Assembly (NCBI GenBank): GCA_964633205.1
Contig: CAZWFN010000015.1
Location: 1 to 64,000, forward strand
Source of the DNA: CAYVQE01 sp964633205
Lineage (GTDB): Bacteria > Myxococcota > B64-G9
Direction of reading: 5' to 3'
Length of the DNA: 64,000 nucleotides
A program made the position numbers and the translations under genes. Positions 43,917-56,741 of this stretch are shown here, piece after piece; positions within the stretch are counted from its first letter, which is position 1; the number at the start of each line of letters is the position of its first letter. The notes under the pieces are model-generated. The model was not told the DNA's origin. It was given only the letters and a program-made list of their open reading frames with translations, and did not search any database.

Positions 43917-46892
43917 ATGCGCTCCAGCCAACGAGCGGCTCTGATCGCCGCCAGCCTCGGTTTGCTGGCCAGCGGTTGTCCAGGAGGCTCCGGGGAGGTG
44001 GAGTGCGGCCCGCCCATCGCCTCGGCCGGTGAAGACCAGACCGGAGTGGCCGGAAGCCAGGTGGTGCTGCGCGGCGCGGTCCGGTTGACGCCGGAGGACG
44101 AGCCGCACTGCCAGCAGCAGCAGGATGCGGTGCGCCTGCAGTGGGAACAGATATCGGGCCCCGAGGTCGCGCTCAGCGGCGCCGATCAGCTCCAGGCCAG
44201 CTTCGTCCCCACCGCGGCCGGCAGCTACGGCTTCCGCTGCAAGGCCGTGTACCAGGGAGCCTCGGATCCGGCGCGGCGCGAGAGCCAATGGGACCGGGTG
44301 GAGGTCGAGGTGGCCGAACGCGAGTGCGGCCCGCCGCTGGCCGATGCCGGCGACGATCAGCTCCTGGCCATCGAGGCCGATCCGGTGGTGGTCCAGCTCG
44401 ACGGGCGCCGCTCGCAGCCCGCCGCGGCCTGTGCCGACCTCGAGCTGGTGGCCTACGACTGGAGCCTGGTCGAGCAACCGGCCGGCTCCGCGGCCGGCAT
44501 CACCCCCGGGGCCGAGCCCGGCCGGGCCAGCTTCGAGGCGGCGCTGCCCGGCGACTACCGCATCGAGCTGGAGGTGCGCGATTCGCTGGGCGGGGACGGC
44601 CGCGACGACAGCGACCGCGACAGCCTGCTGGTCCAGGTGATCGAACGCACCCCCTGCGACGCTACGCTGGAGGTGATCGTGGTATCCGCCGCCGACGGCA
44701 GCCCCCTGCCCCAGGCCTCCGTCTCGGTGATCGATGCGGCCGGCGCCACCCACACCGGCACCAGCGATAGCGACGGCCGGCTGGCGCTCGACGGACTGGC
44801 CCCCGGCCGCCGGCTTTCCGTCAGCGCCTGGAGCGACCAGACCGTGGCCCCGCTGCCGGGCAGCGGCGGCGGTCAACCGCGGCCGCGCTACCAGGCGGTC
44901 AGCGTCCTGGATCATTGCTCCGGCCGGCTGACCCTGCCGCTGCCCCTGACCGACAGCGGCCGGGCCGCCCGGGAACGCGGCGTGGTCAGCGCCAAGGTGC
45001 CGGATGCGCTGTTCGACGTGCTGCCGCATTCGAACAAGCTGGCCGGGGCCTGCCGCGACGACGACGATTGCCGCGCCGGCACCAGCTGCCGGGAGACGCC
45101 GCTCGGCGATCGGCAGTGCACCCCCGACTCGCTGCTGCCGGTGTTCAGCATCGACGATCCCCACATCTCGGGCCAGTTCCGCGGCGCGGTGCTGCTGCCG
45201 GTGCTGGCCAGCGGGGACCCCAACCGCATCGCCCTGGCCGACCTGCTGGCCCCGCCGCCGACCGAGCGGGCCTTCCTGCCGGGCAACCTGGCCAGCGACG
45301 ACAGCTTTCTCAACGGGCTGGGCGCCGGGCTGGGCCTGGATGTCTGGGGCGCGGACTGCTCCACCGTGGCCGATTGTCCCGACGTCGAGCACTACGCCTG
45401 CGAGCCGGACCCCGACGGCCGGCGCCGCTGCCGCGACCTGACGCCGCTGCACAACCTGCGGCTGGAGGTAGCGGCCGGCGATGCGGTCGGGCTGGTGCTG
45501 CTGCTGGCGGTGGTCGATGTGAACATGGCCAACCTGCTGCCGATCCTGTCGCAGTTTCTGAGCGCCGGCAGCGAGGAGCTGGAGTTCGACGTGGGCTCCC
45601 TGCTGAGCGCTTTCCAGATCCATACCCTGCACGCCTGCCTGCTGCGGCTGCCGGTGACGGCGAACCGGAAGAACGACATCAGCGCCGAGCTGGCCCGGCT
45701 GTCGCTGGACGACTGCTGGTCGGTCGAAGCCGAGCAGCAGGAGGTGATCGAGCCGGTGCCCGACCCGAGCGCGGTGCGGCCCGACAACACCTGCCAGAGC
45801 GACGCTGACTGCGGCTGGCCCGACGAGAACCTGCGCTGCCTGGCGGCCGCTGCCGCTGCGCCCGACGAGCGCTACTGCTTCATCCCCCTGTACCGGGTGC
45901 GCCTGCTCAGCGAGCAAGGGGCCGAGCTGCAGCCGGCGGACGCGCCCGATCCGACCGCCGCCGACTTCGACCAGCGCCTGTGCAGCTGGCTGCCCGAACA
46001 AGCCAGCCACCCCAGGCTGTGTCCGGCCGCCAGCGGCCCGCCCCGGGCTTGCGATCCGCCGCAGCAGTGCGAGCTGGCCCCGCCGCCGGAGACCGCCTGC
46101 GGCCTGCCCTATGGCATGGCCGCGGCGATGGCCGACCTGCCGGCCGGCCACCCGCGCCTGCCGGCCGGCGGCCGGCTGGTGCTGGGCTTCCGCCTCAATA
46201 TCAGCCCGGCCTCGCGCGATACCAGCCCGCGCTTCCTGCTGCCGGCCTTCGCCGACCTGGGCGCCGAGCGGCTGGCGGTGGTCCAGCGCACCTTCCGCAA
46301 CGTGGTCTGGCTGGACGACGGCACCTACGCCAGCCTGCCCGGAGCGGTATCGGCGGTACAGTCCGCCCGCGGCGATGTGCGCCGCTTCGACCTGGCCGCC
46401 CACCGGCCCTTCCCCGGGCTGCCCGTTGCGCAGGATGCCGGGCTGCAGGTGCGGCTGAGCTTCGACCCGGTCGATCCCACCGCCGCCTGCGACCAGATGG
46501 AGTACCGCCGGGTGACCGCCAGCGCCCGGCGCTTGCTGGAGCCGCAGGCCGGCAGCCACGATCTGGGCGCCGCGGTGGTGCTGGCCGATGCGCCGGCCGC
46601 CGGCCTGGCCGGGCTGGAGCTGGCCCGGGTCGAACGGCGCGACCCGGCCGGCGACAGCGACGTCGAGGCGGTGGTCGATCGGCTGTGGCGCATCTACCAC
46701 CCGGCCGCAGCCGAGTCCATCGCGCTGCCGGCCGCGGCCGATCCCTTCGCCCCCGGCCAGGAGGTCTGGTTGACCCCCTTCAGCGCCGGCTTCAGCGTGC
46801 CCTACGACCACGACCTGCTGCCCACCGCCCTGATCCGCGAGCGCGCCGTCAGCCGCGCCAGCGACAGCTACGCCCTGATCGTGGCCGAGTGA
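43917..46892 (+). CDS. Large multidomain lipoprotein with PKD-like and carboxypeptidase-regulatory domains
   Basis: This 991-residue protein has a lipobox (AALIAASLGLLASGCPGG). Two Ig/PKD-like repeats start with GPPIASAGEDQTGVAGSQVV and GPPLADAGDDQLLAIEADPV, followed by a carboxypeptidase regulatory-type module (DGSPLPQASVSVIDAAGATH, LALDGLAPGRRLSVSAWS). The rest is beta-rich with scattered cysteines (CRDDDDCRAGTSCRETPLGD) and has no family I can name. The start at 43917 has CGGAGG 5 bp upstream and gives a perfect lipoprotein signal. It is probably displayed on the cell surface like the two other repeat lipoproteins in this region. The long antisense frame is a shadow. Confidence 0.78.
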   Translation: MRSSQRAALIAASLGLLASGCPGGSGEVECGPPIASAGEDQTGVAGSQVVLRGAVRLTPEDEPHCQQQQDAVRLQWEQISGPEVALSGADQLQASFVPTAAGSYGFRCKAVYQGASDPARRESQWDRVEVEVAERECGPPLADAGDDQLLAIEADPVVVQLDGRRSQPAAACADLELVAYDWSLVEQPAGSAAGITPGAEPGRASFEAALPGDYRIELEVRDSLGGDGRDDSDRDSLLVQVIERTPCDATLEVIVVSAADGSPLPQASVSVIDAAGATHTGTSDSDGRLALDGLAPGRRLSVSAWSDQTVAPLPGSGGGQPRPRYQAVSVLDHCSGRLTLPLPLTDSGRAARERGVVSAKVPDALFDVLPHSNKLAGACRDDDDCRAGTSCRETPLGDRQCTPDSLLPVFSIDDPHISGQFRGAVLLPVLASGDPNRIALADLLAPPPTERAFLPGNLASDDSFLNGLGAGLGLDVWGADCSTVADCPDVEHYACEPDPDGRRRCRDLTPLHNLRLEVAAGDAVGLVLLLAVVDVNMANLLPILSQFLSAGSEELEFDVGSLLSAFQIHTLHACLLRLPVTANRKNDISAELARLSLDDCWSVEAEQQEVIEPVPDPSAVRPDNTCQSDADCGWPDENLRCLAAAAAAPDERYCFIPLYRVRLLSEQGAELQPADAPDPTAADFDQRLCSWLPEQASHPRLCPAASGPPRACDPPQQCELAPPPETACGLPYGMAAAMADLPAGHPRLPAGGRLVLGFRLNISPASRDTSPRFLLPAFADLGAERLAVVQRTFRNVVWLDDGTYASLPGAVSAVQSARGDVRRFDLAAHRPFPGLPVAQDAGLQVRLSFDPVDPTAACDQMEYRRVTASARRLLEPQAGSHDLGAAVVLADAPAAGLAGLELARVERRDPAGDSDVEAVVDRLWRIYHPAAAESIALPAAADPFAPGQEVWLTPFSAGFSVPYDHDLLPTALIRERAVSRASDSYALIVAE

Positions 46893-46972
46893 GCGGGGCC
46901 GCAGCTGCCGCCCTTCGGAGCGAGTCGACAAATCCAAAAGGACATATTTCTTTCGCAGACTGGCATTCCTGC

Positions 46973-47045
46973 CGTAGGGGCGGGTTTCATCCCCGCCCGT
47001 AGTCACCCAGCGCCGGCCGGGCGGGGGTGAACCCCGCCCCTACGG
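46973..47045. repeat. REP/BIME-like pair of inverted 28-bp units
   Basis: Two copies of a 28-bp unit lie in opposite orientation, 17 bp apart. The outer arms CCGTAGGGGCGGG (46973-46985) and CCCGCCCCTACGG (47033-47045) are perfect inverted copies, and the whole units differ at only two positions. Each unit can also fold on itself through GGGCGGG and CCCGCCC. This is the form of a REP pair lying between two convergent genes, where it may also act as an RNA end. No REP-associated transposase is in the window. Confidence 0.75.
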
Positions 47046-47119
47046 ATTGATCAACACAGCCCGTTTTTCGACACCCTCTTCGGGCGGGGGAACTCCGGGT
47101 TAGGGCGGTGGGTTGCGGC

Positions 47120-51913
<4,794 letters not shown>

Positions 51914-52040
51914 GGTGGACCTCCCGGCGGGGTGGAGCGACGAGCACCCTTCCATGATAGCCCGCCCCCGGCCCGAGCGCAATCCAGCCCCGGGTCAAGC
52001 AACTGAAACGCCTGCATTTTGGGAAAGGAGAGCGCCCGAC

Positions 52041-52505
52041 TCAGCGGGGATCCATGTAGATGGCGATGAAGGTCTTCTTGCCGCGTTCGATCTGGCCCTT
52101 GCCGCAGCCGAGCGCCAGCAGCGCAGAACTCTGATCGTAGGCCTGGACCACGAACACCAGCCGGCCCTCGGGCAGGTCCTCGATGCGCACCGCGGTGTCC
52201 TCCTCGGGATCGTCCACCGTCTTCTGGATCGGCCGGTTGATGACGTAGCCGGTGTACTCGACGATCTCGCGGTCGGCCGTGGGCCCGACGAACATATCGC
52301 AGGAAATCTCCTCCTCGCCCTCGACGGTGGTGATCAGCGACGGCAGCACGTAGACCACCAGCCGCTCGGTATCGGCGGGCAGGGCGGCGGCGGCGAAACG
52401 CAGCTCGAATCCCTGCGTGCCCAAGCCGCCGTCGCCGCCGCAACCGCAGCCGAGCAGGACCGCCCACAGCAGCCCGCTGCCGACGCGCATTCCGGATCTC
52501 CGCAC
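52041..52505 (-). CDS. Small predicted lipoprotein
   Basis: This 154-residue protein has a lipobox (GSGLLWAVLLGCGCGGDGG) and a beta-rich mature part (ERLVVYVLPSLITTVEGEEE, EGRLVFVVQAYDQSSALLAL). A pair of Cys (SCDMF, LGCGKG) could form a disulfide. I do not recognise it. The start is GTG at 52505, supported by GAGGAGG 7 bp upstream; an ATG 15 bp later is an alternative. It lies 21 bp after the TPR-type gene stop and so is probably co-transcribed. Confidence 0.65.
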   Translation of the reverse strand: MRRSGMRVGSGLLWAVLLGCGCGGDGGLGTQGFELRFAAAALPADTERLVVYVLPSLITTVEGEEEISCDMFVGPTADREIVEYTGYVINRPIQKTVDDPEEDTAVRIEDLPEGRLVFVVQAYDQSSALLALGCGKGQIERGKKTFIAIYMDPR

Positions 52506-52526
52506 AGCGCCACCTCCTCGTCGGCC

Positions 52527-53444
52527 TCAGTGGAAAACCAGCTCGGCCTGGCCGGTCTTGGGCAGGCCGGGCGGCTGGGTGGCCTCATCGGCGATGAAGT
52601 AGGCCCCGGTGGCCAATCCGGCCACCCCCACCCCGATCAGGGTCCAGAACCACCACGACTTGACCAGCGGGGTGCGGCGCACCCCTTCGGGCAGCTCGCC
52701 GGACATCAGGTTGATGCGGAAGGTCAGCGGCTCCTTGGGGGTGCCGGCATTGGCCACCCAGTTGCCGCGGGCATCCAACCCGGCGATGTAGTACTCGACG
52801 AACAGCTCGGTCTCCTCGTAGAGGGTCCAGATGAAGGGGATCGCGCCGACATAGGTCTTGGCGCCGCGGCCCTTGGCCGTGTCCAGCGAGGCGTTCATGG
52901 TGGTCGCGGAGTAGTTCGGCTCCTCGCGCCGCCGGAAGTAGAGCTTCATCTCCTTGAGCTTCTTCTGCAGGTCGACCACGTAGGCCTTGACCTCGATGCG
53001 GCTGGCAGCCGGGGTGTCGGTGACCGGGGTGTGCTTCATGATCACCCGGTCTTTCTTGCGCTGCTCGTTCTTGACCGAGTTGAAGAAGTCCAGAATCTTG
53101 GGCGAGGTCAACAGCGGGTTCATCTCGTAGTTGGGGTTGACCTTGAGCAGCAGCTCGAATGCCCGGTGGGCGTGCTTCTTCTTGTCCAGGGCGATGTAGA
53201 TGACGCCCATGACCTTGTAGATCTCGACGATGGTGCTGCGCTTGTTGCCGCGCATGCGCACCGCCGTCTTGAGCTTGTTCAGCGCCTCGCGGTACTGCAG
53301 GTTGTCGTAGAGGATCTTGGCTTCTTGCAGCAGGACTTCGCCCGACTTGCCCTTGGCCTGGGCGCTGCCGGGCAAGCACGGCGCCAACAGGGTCAGGCAC
53401 AACATGACGCAAAGGGCTGGATGGCGCACAGGCTGGTGAAGCAC
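52527..53444 (-). CDS. Exported TPR-like protein with C-terminal membrane anchor
   Basis: Translation is taken from GTG at 53444, giving 305 residues with a signal peptide (ALCVMLCLTLLAPCLPGSAQ); an ATG at 53405 is an alternative. A TPR-like helical region follows (LLQEAKILYDNLQYREALNK, VMGVIYIALDKKKHAHRAFE), then a beta-rich domain (RIEVKAYVVDLQKKLKEMKL) and a single membrane helix near the C-terminus (SWWFWTLIGVGVAGLATGAY). Such proteins are frequent beside PEGA kinases in myxobacteria. It is divergent from the kinase gene, with 190 bp between the starts. Confidence 0.75.
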   Translation of the reverse strand: MLHQPVRHPALCVMLCLTLLAPCLPGSAQAKGKSGEVLLQEAKILYDNLQYREALNKLKTAVRMRGNKRSTIVEIYKVMGVIYIALDKKKHAHRAFELLLKVNPNYEMNPLLTSPKILDFFNSVKNEQRKKDRVIMKHTPVTDTPAASRIEVKAYVVDLQKKLKEMKLYFRRREEPNYSATTMNASLDTAKGRGAKTYVGAIPFIWTLYEETELFVEYYIAGLDARGNWVANAGTPKEPLTFRINLMSGELPEGVRRTPLVKSWWFWTLIGVGVAGLATGAYFIADEATQPPGLPKTGQAELVFH

Positions 53445-53557
53445 GGCTCCTCCTCCGCCCGGTCGCACCGGGTGCGGGCGGACGTGGGATGTTCCAGGAC
53501 TCGTCCTTTCTAGCGCCCATTCCACCGAAAAGTCAAGAGAATTCAGGGCTATTTTTA

Positions 53558-53586
53558 TTGACAGGATCACCCCCTGAGCATAACAT
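53558..53586 (+). promoter_or_regulatory. Sigma-70-type promoter of the PEGA kinase
   Basis: A perfect -35 TTGACA (53558-53563) and a -10 TAACAT (53581-53586, four of six) are 17 bp apart. The start is near 53593, so the leader is about 42 bases. No clear ribosome site precedes the ATG at 53635. Confidence 0.6.
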
Positions 53587-53634
53587 GACTGCGCCGGGAC
53601 CAATTTCGGCCCCTGAGCACCGGAACTGCTGAAC

Positions 53635-56139
53635 ATGGCGACGCAGTTCGGCAAATACCAGCTCCTCAAGAAGATCGCTTCGGGCGGGATGGCCGAGATC
53701 CACCTGGCCAAGCAGCGCGGCATGGAGGGGTTCGAAAAGATTGTCATCATCAAGATGATCTTGCCCCACCTGACCGGCAACCAGGAGTTCGTCCAGATGT
53801 TCCTGGACGAGGCCCGGCTGGCGGCCAAGCTGACCCACCCGAACATCGTCCAGATCTTCGATCTGGGCCGGGCCGCGGGCACCTACTTCATCGCCATGGA
53901 GTATATCCAGGGCGAGAACCTGCGGGCCATCTCCAAGGCCTGTCGCAAACAAAAGCAGGTCATTCCGCTGCAGCACACGGTCAAGGCCATCTCCCAGGCC
54001 TGCGAGGGGCTGTACCACGCCCACGCCAAGACCGACACCATGGGCAATCCGCTCAACGTGGTCCACCGCGACATCAGCCCGCAGAACATCATGGTCTCCT
54101 TCGAGGGGCTGACCAAGGTGGTCGACTTCGGCATCGCCAAGGCGGCCACCCAGTACCAGGAGACTCGCTCCGGCGTGCTCAAGGGCAAGTACGCCTACAT
54201 GTCGCCCGAGCAGTGCACCGGCCGGCCGGTCGATGCGCGCTCCGACCTGTTCGCCCTGGGCATCGTGCTGTGGGAGCTGGCCACCGGCACGCGGCTGTTC
54301 AAAAAATCCTCGGAGCTGATGATCCTCAAGGAGATCACCGAAGGCGTGGTCACCCCGCCGCGACAGGTCAACCAGCAGATCCCAGCCGAGCTCGAGGCCA
54401 TCATTCTCAAGGCGCTGGAAAAAGACCCCGACAAGCGTTTCCAGGATTCGCTGCAGATGCACCTGGCGCTGGAGGAGTTCCTGAAGAACCAGGGCCTGAC
54501 CTCCTCGACAGTCCACCTGGCCGCGTTCATGCGCGAGGTGTTCAAGGACAAGCTCGACAGCCTGCGCAAGATCGAGCAAGCCCAGCAGTCCGGTGACAAC
54601 CTGGAATCGCTGCTGTTCGACGATGTGGATCTGGGGTCGGGCTACGACACCGGCACCGGGGTCAACACGCCGTCACAGCCATCCCAGGCCGGCTCGCCGG
54701 TGTCCACTCCCTCCCAACCACTGTACCCAAAGCCCACCACCGGGGTGTCGCGGGTCACCGGTCAACCCGGCGCCAGCCAGACCGGCACCGGCCTGACCGG
54801 CCAGCAAGCGGCCACTGGCATGGCCACCCAGGCCAGTCAGATGGGCGCCTACCCGGAGCCGCCCAAGAAGCGCAACACCTTGATGCTGCTGGTGGTGCTG
54901 CTGCTGTTGCTCGCGCTGGGCGGGGTGGGGTTCTTGATCTGGCAGATGACGCAGCAGCAGCCCGGCGGGACCGAGCCGCCACCGGCCGATGCCGGTGTGA
55001 CCGTACCGCCGAGCTCCGCCACCGCCCACATCGCAGTCGACTCCGCCCCTGCAGGCGGAACAGTGCGCATCGATGGAACGGATCGCTGCACCGCGCCCTG
55101 CGAGGTCGAAGATCTCAAGGTTGGCGTGTTCTACAACCTGGAGGTGGTCAAGCCCGGTTACGAGCCCTGGAGCGCCGGGTTCAAGCTGGACGAACCGGAC
55201 AGCACCCGCTCCTTCAGCGCCCGGCTGGTCAAGGCGACCGCCGCCGGCTGGGGGCGGGTGCGGGTCGAGACCCAGCCCGACGGTGCCAGTCTGGTGCTGG
55301 ACGGTGCGGCGGTCAACGACAAGTCGCCGACCATTTTGAAACGGGTAGCAGCGGGCAAGAGACACACGCTGCGCGCCTCCTTGCCCGGCCACCGCGATTG
55401 GGTCGAGACGTTCAAGCTCAAGCCAGGCCAGTCCCTGCGGCTCGAAGGCCGACTGCCACGCAGCGGCGGCTCCGCGCCGCCGCGACGCCGGGTGGCGACC
55501 TACCGCTTGCGCTCGCGCCCGCCTGGAGCGAGTTTCTTTCTGGATGGCAAGCCGGTCAAGAGCCGCACCCTGAAGCTCGACCCGGACAACAGCTACCGAC
55601 TCAGCGCCAAGCTGGCCGGCCACAAGAGCTGGTCCGAGAAGCTGGAGCCGTCACCCGGCGAGCGCCGGCGGATCGTGGCGCGCCTGCCCGCGTCCGGCGG
55701 CGCGCCACCGCCGCGGCGCGACGGCAAGCTGTTTTTGGACGCCAGCCCCTGGGCCCACGTCTACATCGACGGTGAGAAGGTCGGCACCACGCCGGTGACC
55801 AACCACAGCCTGGCGCCCGGAGCCCACCAGATTCGGTTGACCAATCCGGAGCTGGGCCTGAGCAAGAACCTGAAGATCGAGGTCAGCTCCGGCCAGGTGG
55901 TGCGCAAGAAGGTGGCCTTCTCGGTGGCCAAGGGCAAGCTGCTGGTACGGGCCAGACCCTGGGCCGACGTCTATCTGAACGGCAAGAAGATCGGCACCAC
56001 CCCTTTGCCGCCGCGCGCCCTGCCACCGGGCGACTACGTGGTGCGGCTGCACAACCCCACCCTGGATCAGGAGACCGACAAGCGGGTCAAGATCGAGCCG
56101 GGCAAGACCGCCCGGGTGACGGTCAATTTCCTGGAGTGA
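53635..56139 (+). CDS. Membrane Ser/Thr protein kinase with five C-terminal PEGA repeats
   Basis: This 834-residue receptor-type kinase has an N-terminal catalytic domain: glycine loop ASGGMAEIHLAKQ, Lys40 in KIVIIKMILP, catalytic loop VVHRDISPQNIMVSFEG, DFG in VVDFGIAKAATQYQ and MSPEQCTGRPVDARSDLFAL. The Ser in HRDIS-P is typical of the myxobacterial subgroup. A Ser/Thr/Pro-rich linker leads to one membrane helix at about residues 415-437 (LMLLVVLLLLLALGGVGFLI). The periplasmic part has five PEGA modules, for example HVYIDGEKVGTTPVTNHSLA and DVYLNGKKIGTTPLPPRALP. It probably senses the cell wall or envelope state. No cognate substrate gene is certain; the TPR protein opposite is a candidate. 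Confidence 0.94.
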   Translation: MATQFGKYQLLKKIASGGMAEIHLAKQRGMEGFEKIVIIKMILPHLTGNQEFVQMFLDEARLAAKLTHPNIVQIFDLGRAAGTYFIAMEYIQGENLRAISKACRKQKQVIPLQHTVKAISQACEGLYHAHAKTDTMGNPLNVVHRDISPQNIMVSFEGLTKVVDFGIAKAATQYQETRSGVLKGKYAYMSPEQCTGRPVDARSDLFALGIVLWELATGTRLFKKSSELMILKEITEGVVTPPRQVNQQIPAELEAIILKALEKDPDKRFQDSLQMHLALEEFLKNQGLTSSTVHLAAFMREVFKDKLDSLRKIEQAQQSGDNLESLLFDDVDLGSGYDTGTGVNTPSQPSQAGSPVSTPSQPLYPKPTTGVSRVTGQPGASQTGTGLTGQQAATGMATQASQMGAYPEPPKKRNTLMLLVVLLLLLALGGVGFLIWQMTQQQPGGTEPPPADAGVTVPPSSATAHIAVDSAPAGGTVRIDGTDRCTAPCEVEDLKVGVFYNLEVVKPGYEPWSAGFKLDEPDSTRSFSARLVKATAAGWGRVRVETQPDGASLVLDGAAVNDKSPTILKRVAAGKRHTLRASLPGHRDWVETFKLKPGQSLRLEGRLPRSGGSAPPRRRVATYRLRSRPPGASFFLDGKPVKSRTLKLDPDNSYRLSAKLAGHKSWSEKLEPSPGERRRIVARLPASGGAPPPRRDGKLFLDASPWAHVYIDGEKVGTTPVTNHSLAPGAHQIRLTNPELGLSKNLKIEVSSGQVVRKKVAFSVAKGKLLVRARPWADVYLNGKKIGTTPLPPRALPPGDYVVRLHNPTLDQETDKRVKIEPGKTARVTVNFLE

Positions 56140-56208
56140 ACCGGGCGCGGCTCCGGCGATCGCCACCCATCGCAGACCCTATCGGCTCGGGACCGCGGTT
56201 GGCGCAAC

Positions 56209-56727
56209 TCAGATCAAGCCCTTGATGCGGCGGACCTGCTCCTGGACCCGCCTGTACTGGATCTCCCAGTCGGCGGTGCCCTCTTCCAAGTGCTTCAACC
56301 GGGCCCGCACCTCCTGATCCACTTCTTCATCCATCTTGGCGAACTTGCGGATGATGGTGACGATGCGCTTGCGCAGCACGTTGTCCGGCGCGTAGACCTC
56401 CTCGATGTGGCCCGACATCATCATCAGCTCCAGCATCTGGTTGATGACGTAATCGATGCCGTCGTCGCCCACGGGCACCCTGCGCTGGCCAGCCACGATG
56501 CGCCGGGCCTCGGCCAGCTTGGAGCGCGGCCAGTCGCGCCGGATGAGCATGGTCTTGGCCTCGTCGTTGATGGCCCGCTCTTGCGCCTCGTACTCGCGCA
56601 TGATGGCGGCGAAGTCCTCGCGGGCGTCGTCCATCGCGTCCGGCTCGACCTCGATGTCGCCACGCTGGGTCAGGGTCTGCACGATCTCCTTGGAGATTCT
56701 ATCGATCAGCTTGGGGTAGAACTTCAC
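56209..56727 (-). CDS. DUF507 family protein
   Basis: This 172-residue, highly charged helical protein (KFYPKLIDRISKEIVQTLTQ, GIDYVINQMLELMMMSGHIE) matches the DUF507 family in length and in the start MKFYPKL. Its function is unknown. The GTG at 56727 is preceded by GAGGAGG and lies 14 bp after the uvrC stop, so it is the last gene of the uvr operon. It is probably cytosolic. Confidence 0.85.
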   Translation of the reverse strand: MKFYPKLIDRISKEIVQTLTQRGDIEVEPDAMDDAREDFAAIMREYEAQERAINDEAKTMLIRRDWPRSKLAEARRIVAGQRRVPVGDDGIDYVINQMLELMMMSGHIEEVYAPDNVLRKRIVTIIRKFAKMDEEVDQEVRARLKHLEEGTADWEIQYRRVQEQVRRIKGLI

Positions 56728-56741
56728 CGTTTTCCTCCTCG

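Noticed and set aside
43851..47006. 1051-residue minus-strand frame opposite the PKD-like lipoprotein
   Set aside because: Only Gly/Gln/Arg/His-rich shadow sequence, and it has no ribosome site or family motif.
46893..47119. Small gene between the convergent lipoproteins
   Set aside because: No start with ribosome site and no coding bias. The space is filled by the REP-like pair and GC-rich repeats.
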